Of a stretch of 17,329 bases of DNA, positions 1 to 6,731 are shown one piece after another. Below the pieces are notes generated by a model. That model was not told where the DNA came from. It saw nothing but the letters and a program-made list of their open reading frames with translations, and searched no databases. Both the position numbers and the translations under genes were made by a program. Location of the stretch: NCBI GenBank assembly GCA_030667205.1, contig DAOUWH010000002.1:1-17329 (forward strand), read 5' to 3'. The stretch comes from Nitrospirota bacterium (GTDB lineage Bacteria > Nitrospirota > Thermodesulfovibrionia > Thermodesulfovibrionales > JdFR-86). Numbering within the stretch: position 1 is the stretch's first letter; the number at the start of each line of letters is the position of its first letter.

Positions 1-1
1 G

Positions 2-1318
2 AGACTCTTCAAGAGGTATTCGAAAAAGTCCGATTTTAAGATTGAGGTCGGGGACAAGTCGTACAAGGCCGAGACCATGGACTATTCGGTGGACGGCATT
101 GGCGCTGAGGTCGAAGACAGCCCTCCGGTAAATATCGGCGATGTGCTGGGGATAAACATCTCCAGACCCAAATTAAGCATCAACGGCAGGGTAGTATGGT
201 CCAGGAAAATGAAGTCCACCACAAAGCTGGGTATCAAGAGGATGGGGATGCTCTCTGGCTCCCTGAAAGATTTCAGTCTTGCCGATATCATAATTGGCCT
301 TCAAAGGAGCCAGAAGACGGGCGTGCTCCTGGCGGTAAAGAGCCCGGAGCGCAAGAGCATCTACATAGAGGGCGGGGACATGATATTTGCCTCCTCCAGC
401 GTGCCTTCCGACAGGCTGAGCGCCCTGCTCCTTAAAGAGGGGAAGATTACCCCCCAGCAGTTCAAGACATCGGTAGAGGTCTCGGAAAAGACAGGCAAGC
501 GAAAGGGCGCGATCCTTGTCGAAATGGGATATCTCGGCGCCAGCGACCTGGTCTGGGCGGTAAGAAAGCAGGTGGAGAATATCATCGAGGGCCTGTTTGC
601 CGTCAAAGACGGCGAGTTCCTGTTCAAGGAGGGTCCCTTTTCCACAAAAGAATTCATAAAGCTCAGCATCTCTGCCGGCAACATCGTCTACAGGGGCATC
701 AAGAAGATTGAGGATATTGAATATATAAAGAGCGTCTGTCCGCCAGATGACGCGACCCTGGGTTTTTCTCCCGACCCGATGAACCTCTTCCAGGACCTGG
801 AACTTGAGGAAGCCGACAAGGAGATGCTCAAGCTGATTGAGAGCAAAAAGACCGTTAAGGAGATAGTTTCCTCTTACAGTGAGGGAAAATCGGCGGCGGT
901 AAAGGCGATTCATGCGCTCGTAAGCGCAAGGATGATTGAGGTGCTTGAGGCCCAGGAAGAGGGCGCGGACATCACCGCCGAGAGCATCGTAGGCGAAAAA
1001 CCAAAGGAAGACTATGAAGAAGTTGCGGCCAAGATACTGAAATTATATGAGGAACACGAGAGGCTCGGCTACTATGGAGTTCTCGGCGTAAAAGCAACCG
1101 CAAACTCTACCACGATTAAAAGGGCCTACTACAGCACGGCCAGGGAATTCCACCCCGACAAACACTATCACCTGCCAGACGACATGAAGGACAAGCTAAA
1201 CAGGTTATTTACCTACATAACGACAGCATATTCGATCCTTATAAGCCCCAACCTCCGCAACGAATACGACAACATTCCCAAGACGGCATCCGGCGGGGCC
1301 ACCGCCACAAACGAATAG
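2..1318 (+). CDS. PilZ-DUF4388-J-domain protein, 5'-truncated by window edge
   Basis: The frame is open from base 2, so the gene begins left of the window; the ATG at 77 is internal. The first visible codons give RLFKR (RxxxR) and, about 22 residues later, DYSVDG (DxSxxG). Together these form the PilZ c-di-GMP-binding signature. Counting from the Met at 77, a DUF4388 domain runs from about residue 58 to 190 (starting MLSGSLKDFSLADII). It is followed by a helical linker and a C-terminal J-domain with the HPD motif at residues 359-361, which is the Hsp70-stimulating motif. Inference: a cytoplasmic regulator linking c-di-GMP to a DnaK-type chaperone or a motility/surface system. The frame ends at TAG (1316-1318), but translation beyond it in the same frame gives TPR sequence, so this may be only part of the ancestral gene. 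Domain calls are confident; the cellular role is unknown. Confidence 0.85.
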   Translation, partial: RLFKRYSKKSDFKIEVGDKSYKAETMDYSVDGIGAEVEDSPPVNIGDVLGINISRPKLSINGRVVWSRKMKSTTKLGIKRMGMLSGSLKDFSLADIIIGLQRSQKTGVLLAVKSPERKSIYIEGGDMIFASSSVPSDRLSALLLKEGKITPQQFKTSVEVSEKTGKRKGAILVEMGYLGASDLVWAVRKQVENIIEGLFAVKDGEFLFKEGPFSTKEFIKLSISAGNIVYRGIKKIEDIEYIKSVCPPDDATLGFSPDPMNLFQDLELEEADKEMLKLIESKKTVKEIVSSYSEGKSAAVKAIHALVSARMIEVLEAQEEGADITAESIVGEKPKEDYEEVAAKILKLYEEHERLGYYGVLGVKATANSTTIKRAYYSTAREFHPDKHYHLPDDMKDKLNRLFTYITTAYSILISPNLRNEYDNIPKTASGGATATNE

Positions 1319-1672
1319 GTTGCCACCCAGAGGTTTAAGGAGGGTATGGCCGAGCTTGATAGCAGGAATTATTCGGAGGCCGCAAAGCTCTTTGGGGCGG
1401 CGGCATACCTGGACGATTTGGATTCCAGGTATCATTATTTCTCGGGCATTGCGCTCTCAAAGGACCGGAGATACAAGGAGGCCGAAAGGGCTTTGAACAG
1501 GGCGCTCAGGGCCGAACCCTTCAAGGCCTCGTACCTGGCCGAGGCGGGCCATGTTTATCTTGCGCTTGGACTTCCTCTCAGGGCAAAGGGCAACTTCGAT
1601 AAGGCCCTTAAGCTCGAGGCCAATAACAAAAGGGCAAAAGAGGGGATGGAGAAGCTCCCATCCGACGGGTAA
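1319..1672 (+). CDS. TPR segment in frame with the upstream PilZ-DUF4388-J gene
   Basis: If translated separately, the likely start is the ATG at 1346, giving 108 residues. That ATG has an AGGAGG at 1338-1343 only two bases upstream, which is too close for an efficient RBS. The frame is identical to the preceding gene. The nine codons between the TAG and this ATG read VATQRFKEG, which looks like the first half of the first TPR helix. The rest contains about three TPR units, with motifs such as NYSEAAKLFGAA, RRYKEAERALNRAL and LPLRAKGNFDKALKLE. TPRs are protein-interaction scaffolds. This is best read as the C-terminal domain of the PilZ-DUF4388-J protein, now cut off by a nonsense codon. It could also be an independently translated split gene or reflect a base-calling error. 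Confidence 0.7.
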   Translation, partial: VATQRFKEGMAELDSRNYSEAAKLFGAAAYLDDLDSRYHYFSGIALSKDRRYKEAERALNRALRAEPFKASYLAEAGHVYLALGLPLRAKGNFDKALKLEANNKRAKEGMEKLPSDG

Positions 1673-1713
1673 GGTCCGTTTAAAAAAGCTCTGCATACCC
1701 CAGGACGCGCCTC

Positions 1714-1743
1714 TTTACATAGGGCCGAGCGATGATTCATAAT
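1714..1743 (+). promoter_or_regulatory. Candidate sigma-70 promoter for gmhA-ruvCAB
   Basis: TTTACA (1714-1719), an 18-base spacer, then CATAAT (1738-1743), in the 103-base gap between the TPR segment and gmhA. Each box matches five of six consensus positions. Transcription would start near 1750, giving a short leader of about 25 bases. This is a visual match only. Confidence 0.4.
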
Positions 1744-1775
1744 ATCGAAGCACTTGCCATATCAGCCAGAGACAG

Positions 1776-2363
1776 ATGAAAGACAAGATCCTCAAGGCAT
1801 TCAGGGAAAGCATCAGCACAAAGGAAAAATTTGTCCAGGACAACGTTGAGGCCATAGAGGAGGTATCGAGGCTGATTGCCGGTGCCTTTAACGACGGAAG
1901 AAAACTCATCCTCTTTGGAAACGGCGGAAGCGCCACCGACGCCTCTCACATCGCCGCTGAATTCGTGGGCAGGTACCGCAAGGAGAGGCCCGGCCTGAAC
2001 GCCGTATCTCTTAATACCAACATGGCGGTAATGACTGCCGTTGCAAACGATTACGATTACTCCGAGGTCTTCTCTCGGCAGCTTAAGGCAATCGCCGAGG
2101 AAGGCGATGTGGTTATCGCCATAAGCACGAGCGGCAACTCCGCGAACATCATAAAAGCGGTAGATGCCGCAAAGAGGAAAAAACTCAGGACCATCGCCTT
2201 TACGGGGGCAAAGGGCGGAAAGCTGGCGGCGAAAGTTAATCACGCATTTTCCGTGCCGTCGAACAATACGCCGAGAATTCAGGAGACCCACATCACGCTC
2301 GGACATGTACTGTGCCAGATGGTCGAGGAGATACTTTTTGAGGCGCCGAGAAAAAAGAGATAA
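1776..2363 (+). CDS. gmhA: Phosphoheptose isomerase (D-sedoheptulose-7-phosphate isomerase), GmhA
   Basis: 195 residues, the usual length for GmhA. It is a SIS-fold cytoplasmic enzyme that converts sedoheptulose 7-phosphate to D-glycero-D-manno-heptose 7-phosphate, the first step of LPS core heptose synthesis. Visible signatures are GNGGSA (48-53), the following AAEF with E62 (the equivalent of the catalytic Glu), STSGNS (117-122, phosphate binding), and TPRIQETHITLGH with H172 as the likely catalytic His. The SD before the ATG is weak (a GAGAC stretch), and no better start exists in frame. The stop lies 7 bases before the ruvC start, so it probably leads the ruvCAB transcript. The DnaA-binding paralogue DiaA shares the fold, but the intact E/H pair and the TPRIQE motif favour GmhA. 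No other heptose-pathway genes are in the window. Confidence 0.9.
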   Translation: MKDKILKAFRESISTKEKFVQDNVEAIEEVSRLIAGAFNDGRKLILFGNGGSATDASHIAAEFVGRYRKERPGLNAVSLNTNMAVMTAVANDYDYSEVFSRQLKAIAEEGDVVIAISTSGNSANIIKAVDAAKRKKLRTIAFTGAKGGKLAAKVNHAFSVPSNNTPRIQETHITLGHVLCQMVEEILFEAPRKKR

Positions 2364-2370
2364 GGCCCTG

Positions 2371-2856
2371 GTGCTGGGCATCGACCCGGGGAGCCGCTCA
2401 ATGGGCTACGGCCTCGTAGAGAGAGACGGCCCTGATTACAGATATGTGGCATCCGGCAGGATAGTGCCCGGCCCGAAAAACCCGCTTCACCTAAGGCTGG
2501 TGGAACTCTATGAGGGCCTTACCGATGTCATCCGCGAGTACGGCCCCTCCGAGGCGGTTGTCGAGAAGGTTTTTTTCGCAAAGAGCGCCCAAAGCGCACT
2601 CAGCCTTGGCCAGGCAAGGGGGATAACCCTCCTTGCGGCGGCCTCCTCCGGGCTAATGGTGCACGAATACTCCGCCCTGGCAGTTAAAAAGGCGGTCACA
2701 GGCTACGGGAGGGCGGAAAAGGCGCAGGTGCAGGAGATGGTTAAAAACCTTCTTGATATCAGGGCTACCCTTTCCTCAGACGGCGCTGACGCCCTGGCCC
2801 TTGCCCTCTGCCACATAAACACCACTGCATTTAGCAAGGCGGTCGGTGCCCGGTGA
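2371..2856 (+). CDS. ruvC: Holliday junction resolvase RuvC
   Basis: 161 residues from a GTG start at 2371. The frame stays open far upstream through gmhA, but homology begins at LGIDPGSRSMGYG, and AAGG (2362-2365) sits five bases before this GTG; CTG codons at 2368 and 2374 are alternatives. The RNase-H-fold acidic residues are present: D5 (GIDPGS), E65 (AVVEKVFF), D137 and D140 (SSDGADALALAL). Two RuvC subunits bind a four-way junction and nick strands of like polarity. The start is 7 bases after the gmhA stop, and its TGA overlaps the ruvA GTG (GTGA), so translational coupling is likely. Confidence 0.93.
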   Translation: MLGIDPGSRSMGYGLVERDGPDYRYVASGRIVPGPKNPLHLRLVELYEGLTDVIREYGPSEAVVEKVFFAKSAQSALSLGQARGITLLAAASSGLMVHEYSALAVKKAVTGYGRAEKAQVQEMVKNLLDIRATLSSDGADALALALCHINTTAFSKAVGAR

Positions 2857-3437
2857 TAGGCTCCCTGAGGGGAAAACTGCTCCTTAAGCGACAGGAGGAC
2901 GTTGTCGTGGAGGTCGCCGGCGTGGGCTACCAGGTCCTGGTCGGCAATAACATCGTCTCGGCGCTCCCGGATGAAGGAAGCGAGGTGTTCCTCCATATTC
3001 ATACCCACGTGCGCGACGATGCGCTTCAACTTTACGGGTTTGCCGCAGACAATGAAAAGAGGATATTCACGACCCTGCTCGGCATCACGGGCATAGGCCC
3101 CAAGGTCGCCCTGAGCATTGTATCGAGCATCAAGTACGAGGAGTTCCTCAAGGCTGTCGAGGCGGAGGACATCGTGTTTCTTACGAGGGTGCCGGGGCTT
3201 GGCAAGAAGACCGCCCACAGGCTGGTGCTCGAGCTGAGAGGGAAACTCCCCAAGAAGGAGCAGCCCAGGGACAGGGCCTTCGACGATGCCGTGTCCGCGC
3301 TTCAGAATCTGGGCTACAGGAAGACCGACGCCCTCGGGGCGGTAGAGAAAGCTTATAATAAGGGACACAGCGACCTGGAGTTGCTCATAAAAAAGGCGTT
3401 GAAATATTTGACGGCGGGTGCGGATGAAAAGGCTTGA
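2853..3437 (+). CDS. ruvA: Holliday junction branch-migration subunit RuvA
   Basis: 194 residues, a typical RuvA length. The N-terminal OB-fold domain begins MIGSLRGKLLLK and includes HIHTHVRDDALQLYGF. Two helix-hairpin-helix motifs follow (LLGITGIGPKVAL near residue 77 and VPGLGKKTAHRL near 112), which bind DNA in the junction arms. The C-terminal three-helix domain (about 145-190, AVSALQNLGYRKTDALGAV) contacts RuvB. RuvA tetramers hold the junction in square-planar form and load RuvB hexamers. The GTG start overlaps the ruvC stop, and the 3' end overlaps ruvB by 20 bases. Confidence 0.95.
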   Translation: MIGSLRGKLLLKRQEDVVVEVAGVGYQVLVGNNIVSALPDEGSEVFLHIHTHVRDDALQLYGFAADNEKRIFTTLLGITGIGPKVALSIVSSIKYEEFLKAVEAEDIVFLTRVPGLGKKTAHRLVLELRGKLPKKEQPRDRAFDDAVSALQNLGYRKTDALGAVEKAYNKGHSDLELLIKKALKYLTAGADEKA

Positions 3438-4443
3438 CGACAGTGAGATAACTACACCCGAAAAAAGCGAAGAGGACAGCGGCTTTGAGTTTACGCTCAG
3501 GCCCCAGTCGTTCGAGGAGTTCGTAGGGCAGGACAAGATAAAGTCCAACCTCAGGGTGTTCATACAGGCCGCGCTTAAAAGAGATGAGCCTCTGGACCAT
3601 GTGCTGTTCTACGGGCCTCCAGGCCTCGGAAAGACCACGCTGGCGTACATTATCTCCTCGGAGCTTAATGTCGGCATAAAGCCTACCTCCGGGCCGGTCA
3701 TCGAGAGGGCCGGCGACCTCGCCGCGATACTTACGAACCTCTCTGATTCCGATATCTTCTTCATAGACGAGATCCACAGGCTCCCGAGGGTCGTCGAGGA
3801 AGTCCTGTACCCCGCGATGGAGGACTACAAGCTGGACCTGATAATAGGGCAGGGCCCCAACGCAAGGACCCTTAAGATAAACCTTCCACGGTTCACCCTG
3901 GTGGGGGCGACTACGAGGACGGGGCTTCTGACCTCTCCGCTGAGGGAGAGGTTCGGTGTCATAAACAGGCTTGATTTCTACCCCCCGGAGGACCTTGAAC
4001 ATATCGTCATGCGCTCGGCATCGCTCATGGGCATCGAGATACAAGAGGACGCCGCCTCCCTGATAGCGAGCCGTTCGAGGGGCACCCCGAGGATAGTCAA
4101 CAGGCTTTTAAGACGCATAAGGGACTTCGCCGATGTAAGAGGCGATGGCACTATAGACATCGCCATATCAAATGAGGCCCTCGACGCCCTCGAGGTCGAC
4201 AGCGTGGGCCTTGACGAGATGGACCGTAAGCTGCTTTCTACCCTCATCGAGAATTTCGGGGGCAGGCCGGTGGGTATCGAGACCCTTTCGGCCTCGCTCC
4301 GCGAGGACAAGGACACCATCGAGGACGTCTACGAGCCCTACCTCCTGAGGATCGGCATGATAGAGCGCACCCAGCGGGGAAGGCTCGCCACCAGGACGGC
4401 ATACGAGCACATGGGTCTTAAGGTTCCCAAGGCGCTGTTCTAA
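3418..4443 (+). CDS. ruvB: Holliday junction branch-migration ATPase RuvB
   Basis: 341 residues from the GTG at 3418; an ATG two codons later (3424) is an equally good start. It is an AAA+ motor that pumps DNA through the RuvA-bound junction. Visible motifs are Walker A GPPGLGKT (66-73), Walker B IDEIH (116-120), sensor I GATTR (163-167), and the arginine-finger region SPLRERFG (173-180). A winged-helix C-terminus follows (ending HMGLKVPKALF). The start lies inside ruvA, so the two are coupled. The last 26 bases overlap the end of the convergent phosphatase gene. Confidence 0.96.
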   Translation: MRMKRLDDSEITTPEKSEEDSGFEFTLRPQSFEEFVGQDKIKSNLRVFIQAALKRDEPLDHVLFYGPPGLGKTTLAYIISSELNVGIKPTSGPVIERAGDLAAILTNLSDSDIFFIDEIHRLPRVVEEVLYPAMEDYKLDLIIGQGPNARTLKINLPRFTLVGATTRTGLLTSPLRERFGVINRLDFYPPEDLEHIVMRSASLMGIEIQEDAASLIASRSRGTPRIVNRLLRRIRDFADVRGDGTIDIAISNEALDALEVDSVGLDEMDRKLLSTLIENFGGRPVGIETLSASLREDKDTIEDVYEPYLLRIGMIERTQRGRLATRTAYEHMGLKVPKALF

Positions 4444-5254
4444 AAAAACCTCCCGGCTTTTTCGCAAGCTCCATAACGGCACTGTTCCAGCCCGCCGGAC
4501 CTATGCCTTCGGCCCTGATAAGGCCGGGGACATCTACCCTCGAATCATATGAGCCGTCGTCTCTCTGGACCACGACCGGGTAGTCCACACACCCGAGCAT
4601 CGGGATATCCGAGGGGCTGTCGCCCAGTGCGGCCGTGGTAATCCCGCCGAGTTTTTTTCTATAGAGGTCTTTTAGGACTTCCACGGCATTGCCCTTGTCG
4701 TGGCCGCCGATGAGGTGAAAAAACCTCCCCTCCGTAAGCTGTAAACCCTTTCTCTGTATCGAGGCCCAAAGACCCTCGACATCGGCGCCGTCGTACGTGA
4801 AGGGCTCGTCAAAATGCCTCTGAAGCGCCAGCCTGGCCTCCTCCGGGCCGAGGCCCGTCAGGGCGGAGACCTCATCGGGGCCCATGTCCCCAAACCCCCT
4901 TACATTGAAACCCTCGGCCTTTAGCTCGTTCAGTGCGCCCCTGAGTTCGGCGTACGGTGTGCCGAGGATAATTTCATCGTAAATACGATAGCTTTTTGGC
5001 ATGTAGTTCAAGTAGTCCTTGAAGTATCCGCTGGGGATGAAGATGCCGCCGCCGTTTTCGGATATGAACGGGTGGTGGTTGTCAAACTGATTACGGTAGC
5101 GCTCTATCTCGGGCATCGTCTTGCTCGAACATATGACAAGCGGGATCTCTTTCTCCCTTAAAAGCGCAAGCGCCGGCTCGGCCTGCTGAAACGAATAGGT
5201 ATAGCGCTCAAGCAGGGTCTCGTCCAGGTCCGTAAAGATAATGAGGTTTTTCAT
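4418..5254 (-). CDS. Mannosyl-3-phosphoglycerate phosphatase-like HAD-IIB enzyme
   Basis: 278 residues. HAD motif I is FTDLDETLL (nucleophile D9, acid D11), motif II CSSKT (S43/S44), motif III lysine near K187 (GGHDKGNAV), and motif IV GDSPSDIPML (211-220). The cap of the IIB class and the tail AEGIGPAGWNSAVMEL resemble MpgP, which dephosphorylates mannosyl-3-phosphoglycerate to mannosylglycerate, a compatible solute; the glucosyl analogue is also possible. The ATG overlaps the glycerate-kinase TGA as ATGA with no SD, so translation is probably coupled to that gene. No mannosyl- or glucosyl-phosphoglycerate synthase is in the window, so the physiological substrate is unproven. Its 3' end lies 26 bases inside ruvB. 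Family assignment is firm; substrate moderate. Confidence 0.8.
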   Translation of the reverse strand: MKNLIIFTDLDETLLERYTYSFQQAEPALALLREKEIPLVICSSKTMPEIERYRNQFDNHHPFISENGGGIFIPSGYFKDYLNYMPKSYRIYDEIILGTPYAELRGALNELKAEGFNVRGFGDMGPDEVSALTGLGPEEARLALQRHFDEPFTYDGADVEGLWASIQRKGLQLTEGRFFHLIGGHDKGNAVEVLKDLYRKKLGGITTAALGDSPSDIPMLGCVDYPVVVQRDDGSYDSRVDVPGLIRAEGIGPAGWNSAVMELAKKPGGFFRTAPWEP

Positions 5255-6543
5255 GTGAGCAGTATGATATCAATATCCATGACGTTGGTGCCCGTGGGGC
5301 CGGTCTTAAGGAGTCCTCCGGCGCGCTCGAAGAAAGTGTAAGAATCGTTGTTGTCAAGATATTCCGAAGGTTCGATACCCGCCTCTTTGGCCCTCCGGGC
5401 GGTAGTGCCGTCGACCACGGCGCCCGCGGCGTCGGTGGGGCCGTCCGTGCCGTCTGTGCCCGCGGCAAGCAGGGTTACCCCGGGGTCGCCTTCGGCCTCA
5501 AGGGCGAAGGCAAGCGCAAGCTCGGTGTTCCTGCCGCCTTTTCCAGTGCCCCTTACGGTCACGGTGGTCTCGCCGCCGGCGATAAGGCACAGCGGCCTCT
5601 CCTCCCTCTTCAAGCACTCCGAGGCAAGCCACCGGGCGGCCTCCCGCGCCTCACCGCTTAGCGATGCGGTAAGAATTTCGGTTGAAAAGCCCATGGCCTC
5701 GGCCTCTGCCTTCGCGGCGTCGAGGGCAAGGCGGTTGCTGCCGACAATAAGGTTTTCGACTTTTTCAAAGACGGCGTCTCCGGGTTTCGGGCATCCGGGC
5801 AGTTTGCCCGCAACGCCATCTTTAATGGCCTCAACGACCGCATCCGGCGAGGTTACGCTGTATTTTTCCATCACGTCCATCGCGTCGTGCCAGGTGGAGG
5901 CGTCCGGGGCGGTGGGGCCGGAGGCGATGACGTCCAGCGGGTCGCCTATCACGTCGGAGACGATGAGCGAGATCGTCCTGGCAGGGTAGGCCGCCTGCGC
6001 CAGTCTTCCGCCCTTGACGCTTGAGATGTGTTTTCTTACGGCGTTAAGCTCGTTGATGTCCGCTCCGGCGTTAAGGAGCGAGGAGGTGACCTCCTGCACG
6101 TTGGCGAGGGTTATGCCCTCAAGGGGGGCCGCAAGGAGTGCGGAGCCTCCGCCCGATATCAGGCATACCACAAGCGTGTCCTCATCCGTGGTCTTAAGAA
6201 GCTGTAAAATTTCCGATGTTGCCGTAAAACCGTTTTCGTCGGGTACGGGGTGGGCGGCCTCGAACGCCTGTATCTTCTTGAGGCGGCGCTCCCCCAGGTG
6301 GCCGTACTTGGTGATGGTAATGCCCGCCTCTATAAGCTCTCCTACCGTGTCTTCGAGGGCCGATGCCATCAAAGGGGATGCCTTTCCAAAACCTATGGCT
6401 ATAATGCGTTTAAAACCGCCCTCCCTGTATGCGGTGAGGACCCTTTCGCTCTGGCCCGTTACGGCCCGGTAGGGGTCGGCGGCCTCTAATGCGGCCTTAA
6501 AAATCCGCTCCGCGGTTTCTCTGGGGTTTTTAATAGTGGTCAT
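5251..6543 (-). CDS. Glycerate 2-kinase (GckA/MOFRL family)
   Basis: 430 residues, typical for the family. Members phosphorylate D-glycerate to 2-phosphoglycerate in the cytoplasm; some act as hydroxypyruvate reductase relatives in name only. Visible motifs are FGKAS near 52, SGGGSALL (130-137), NAVRKHISSVKGGR (167-180), SDVIGDPLDVIASGPT (196-211), then the C-terminal MOFRL domain with AGGETTVTVRG and GKGGRNTELALAFA. It is first in a two-gene unit with the MpgP-like phosphatase. Together they could recycle glycerate released from glycosylglycerates (inference). No SD precedes the ATG. A TATACT lies 9 bases upstream, so the mRNA may be almost leaderless. Confidence 0.88.
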   Translation of the reverse strand: MTTIKNPRETAERIFKAALEAADPYRAVTGQSERVLTAYREGGFKRIIAIGFGKASPLMASALEDTVGELIEAGITITKYGHLGERRLKKIQAFEAAHPVPDENGFTATSEILQLLKTTDEDTLVVCLISGGGSALLAAPLEGITLANVQEVTSSLLNAGADINELNAVRKHISSVKGGRLAQAAYPARTISLIVSDVIGDPLDVIASGPTAPDASTWHDAMDVMEKYSVTSPDAVVEAIKDGVAGKLPGCPKPGDAVFEKVENLIVGSNRLALDAAKAEAEAMGFSTEILTASLSGEAREAARWLASECLKREERPLCLIAGGETTVTVRGTGKGGRNTELALAFALEAEGDPGVTLLAAGTDGTDGPTDAAGAVVDGTTARRAKEAGIEPSEYLDNNDSYTFFERAGGLLKTGPTGTNVMDIDIILLT

Positions 6544-6552
6544 GGTTTTAAA

Positions 6553-6558
6553 AGTATA
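6553..6558 (-). promoter_or_regulatory. Candidate -10 box just upstream of glycerate kinase
   Basis: TATACT on the reverse strand, 9 bases before the ATG at 6543. Transcription would begin one to three bases before the start codon. No convincing -35 was found 16-18 bases upstream. The remaining gap (6559-6731) contains the palindrome GGGGCCCC at 6613-6620 and a GGGGCTC run at 6587 reminiscent of the repeats after fabH, but no gene. Confidence 0.3.
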
Positions 6559-6731
6559 GCAGGTTGATGTGGTTTTTCGGCCTCATGGGGCTCCGTCCCT
6601 TTTGTTGACGTTGGGGCCCCTTTGAAAATCTCAGTGCAGAGGAGGGAGGCCGCATTTAATGCTGCTTTGCTGGTATGGCTCCGAGATACAGGCGGAAGGA
6701 GGCAAGATTTTCAGGCCATGGAAAATACTTG

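Noticed and set aside
173..913. 246-codon reverse open frame
   Set aside because: It lies opposite the PilZ-DUF4388-J gene, whose domains are clear; it shows no RBS and no recognisable motif.
2164..2370. N-terminal extension of RuvC
   Set aside because: The extension lies inside gmhA and is not RuvC-like; homology begins at the GTG at 2371.
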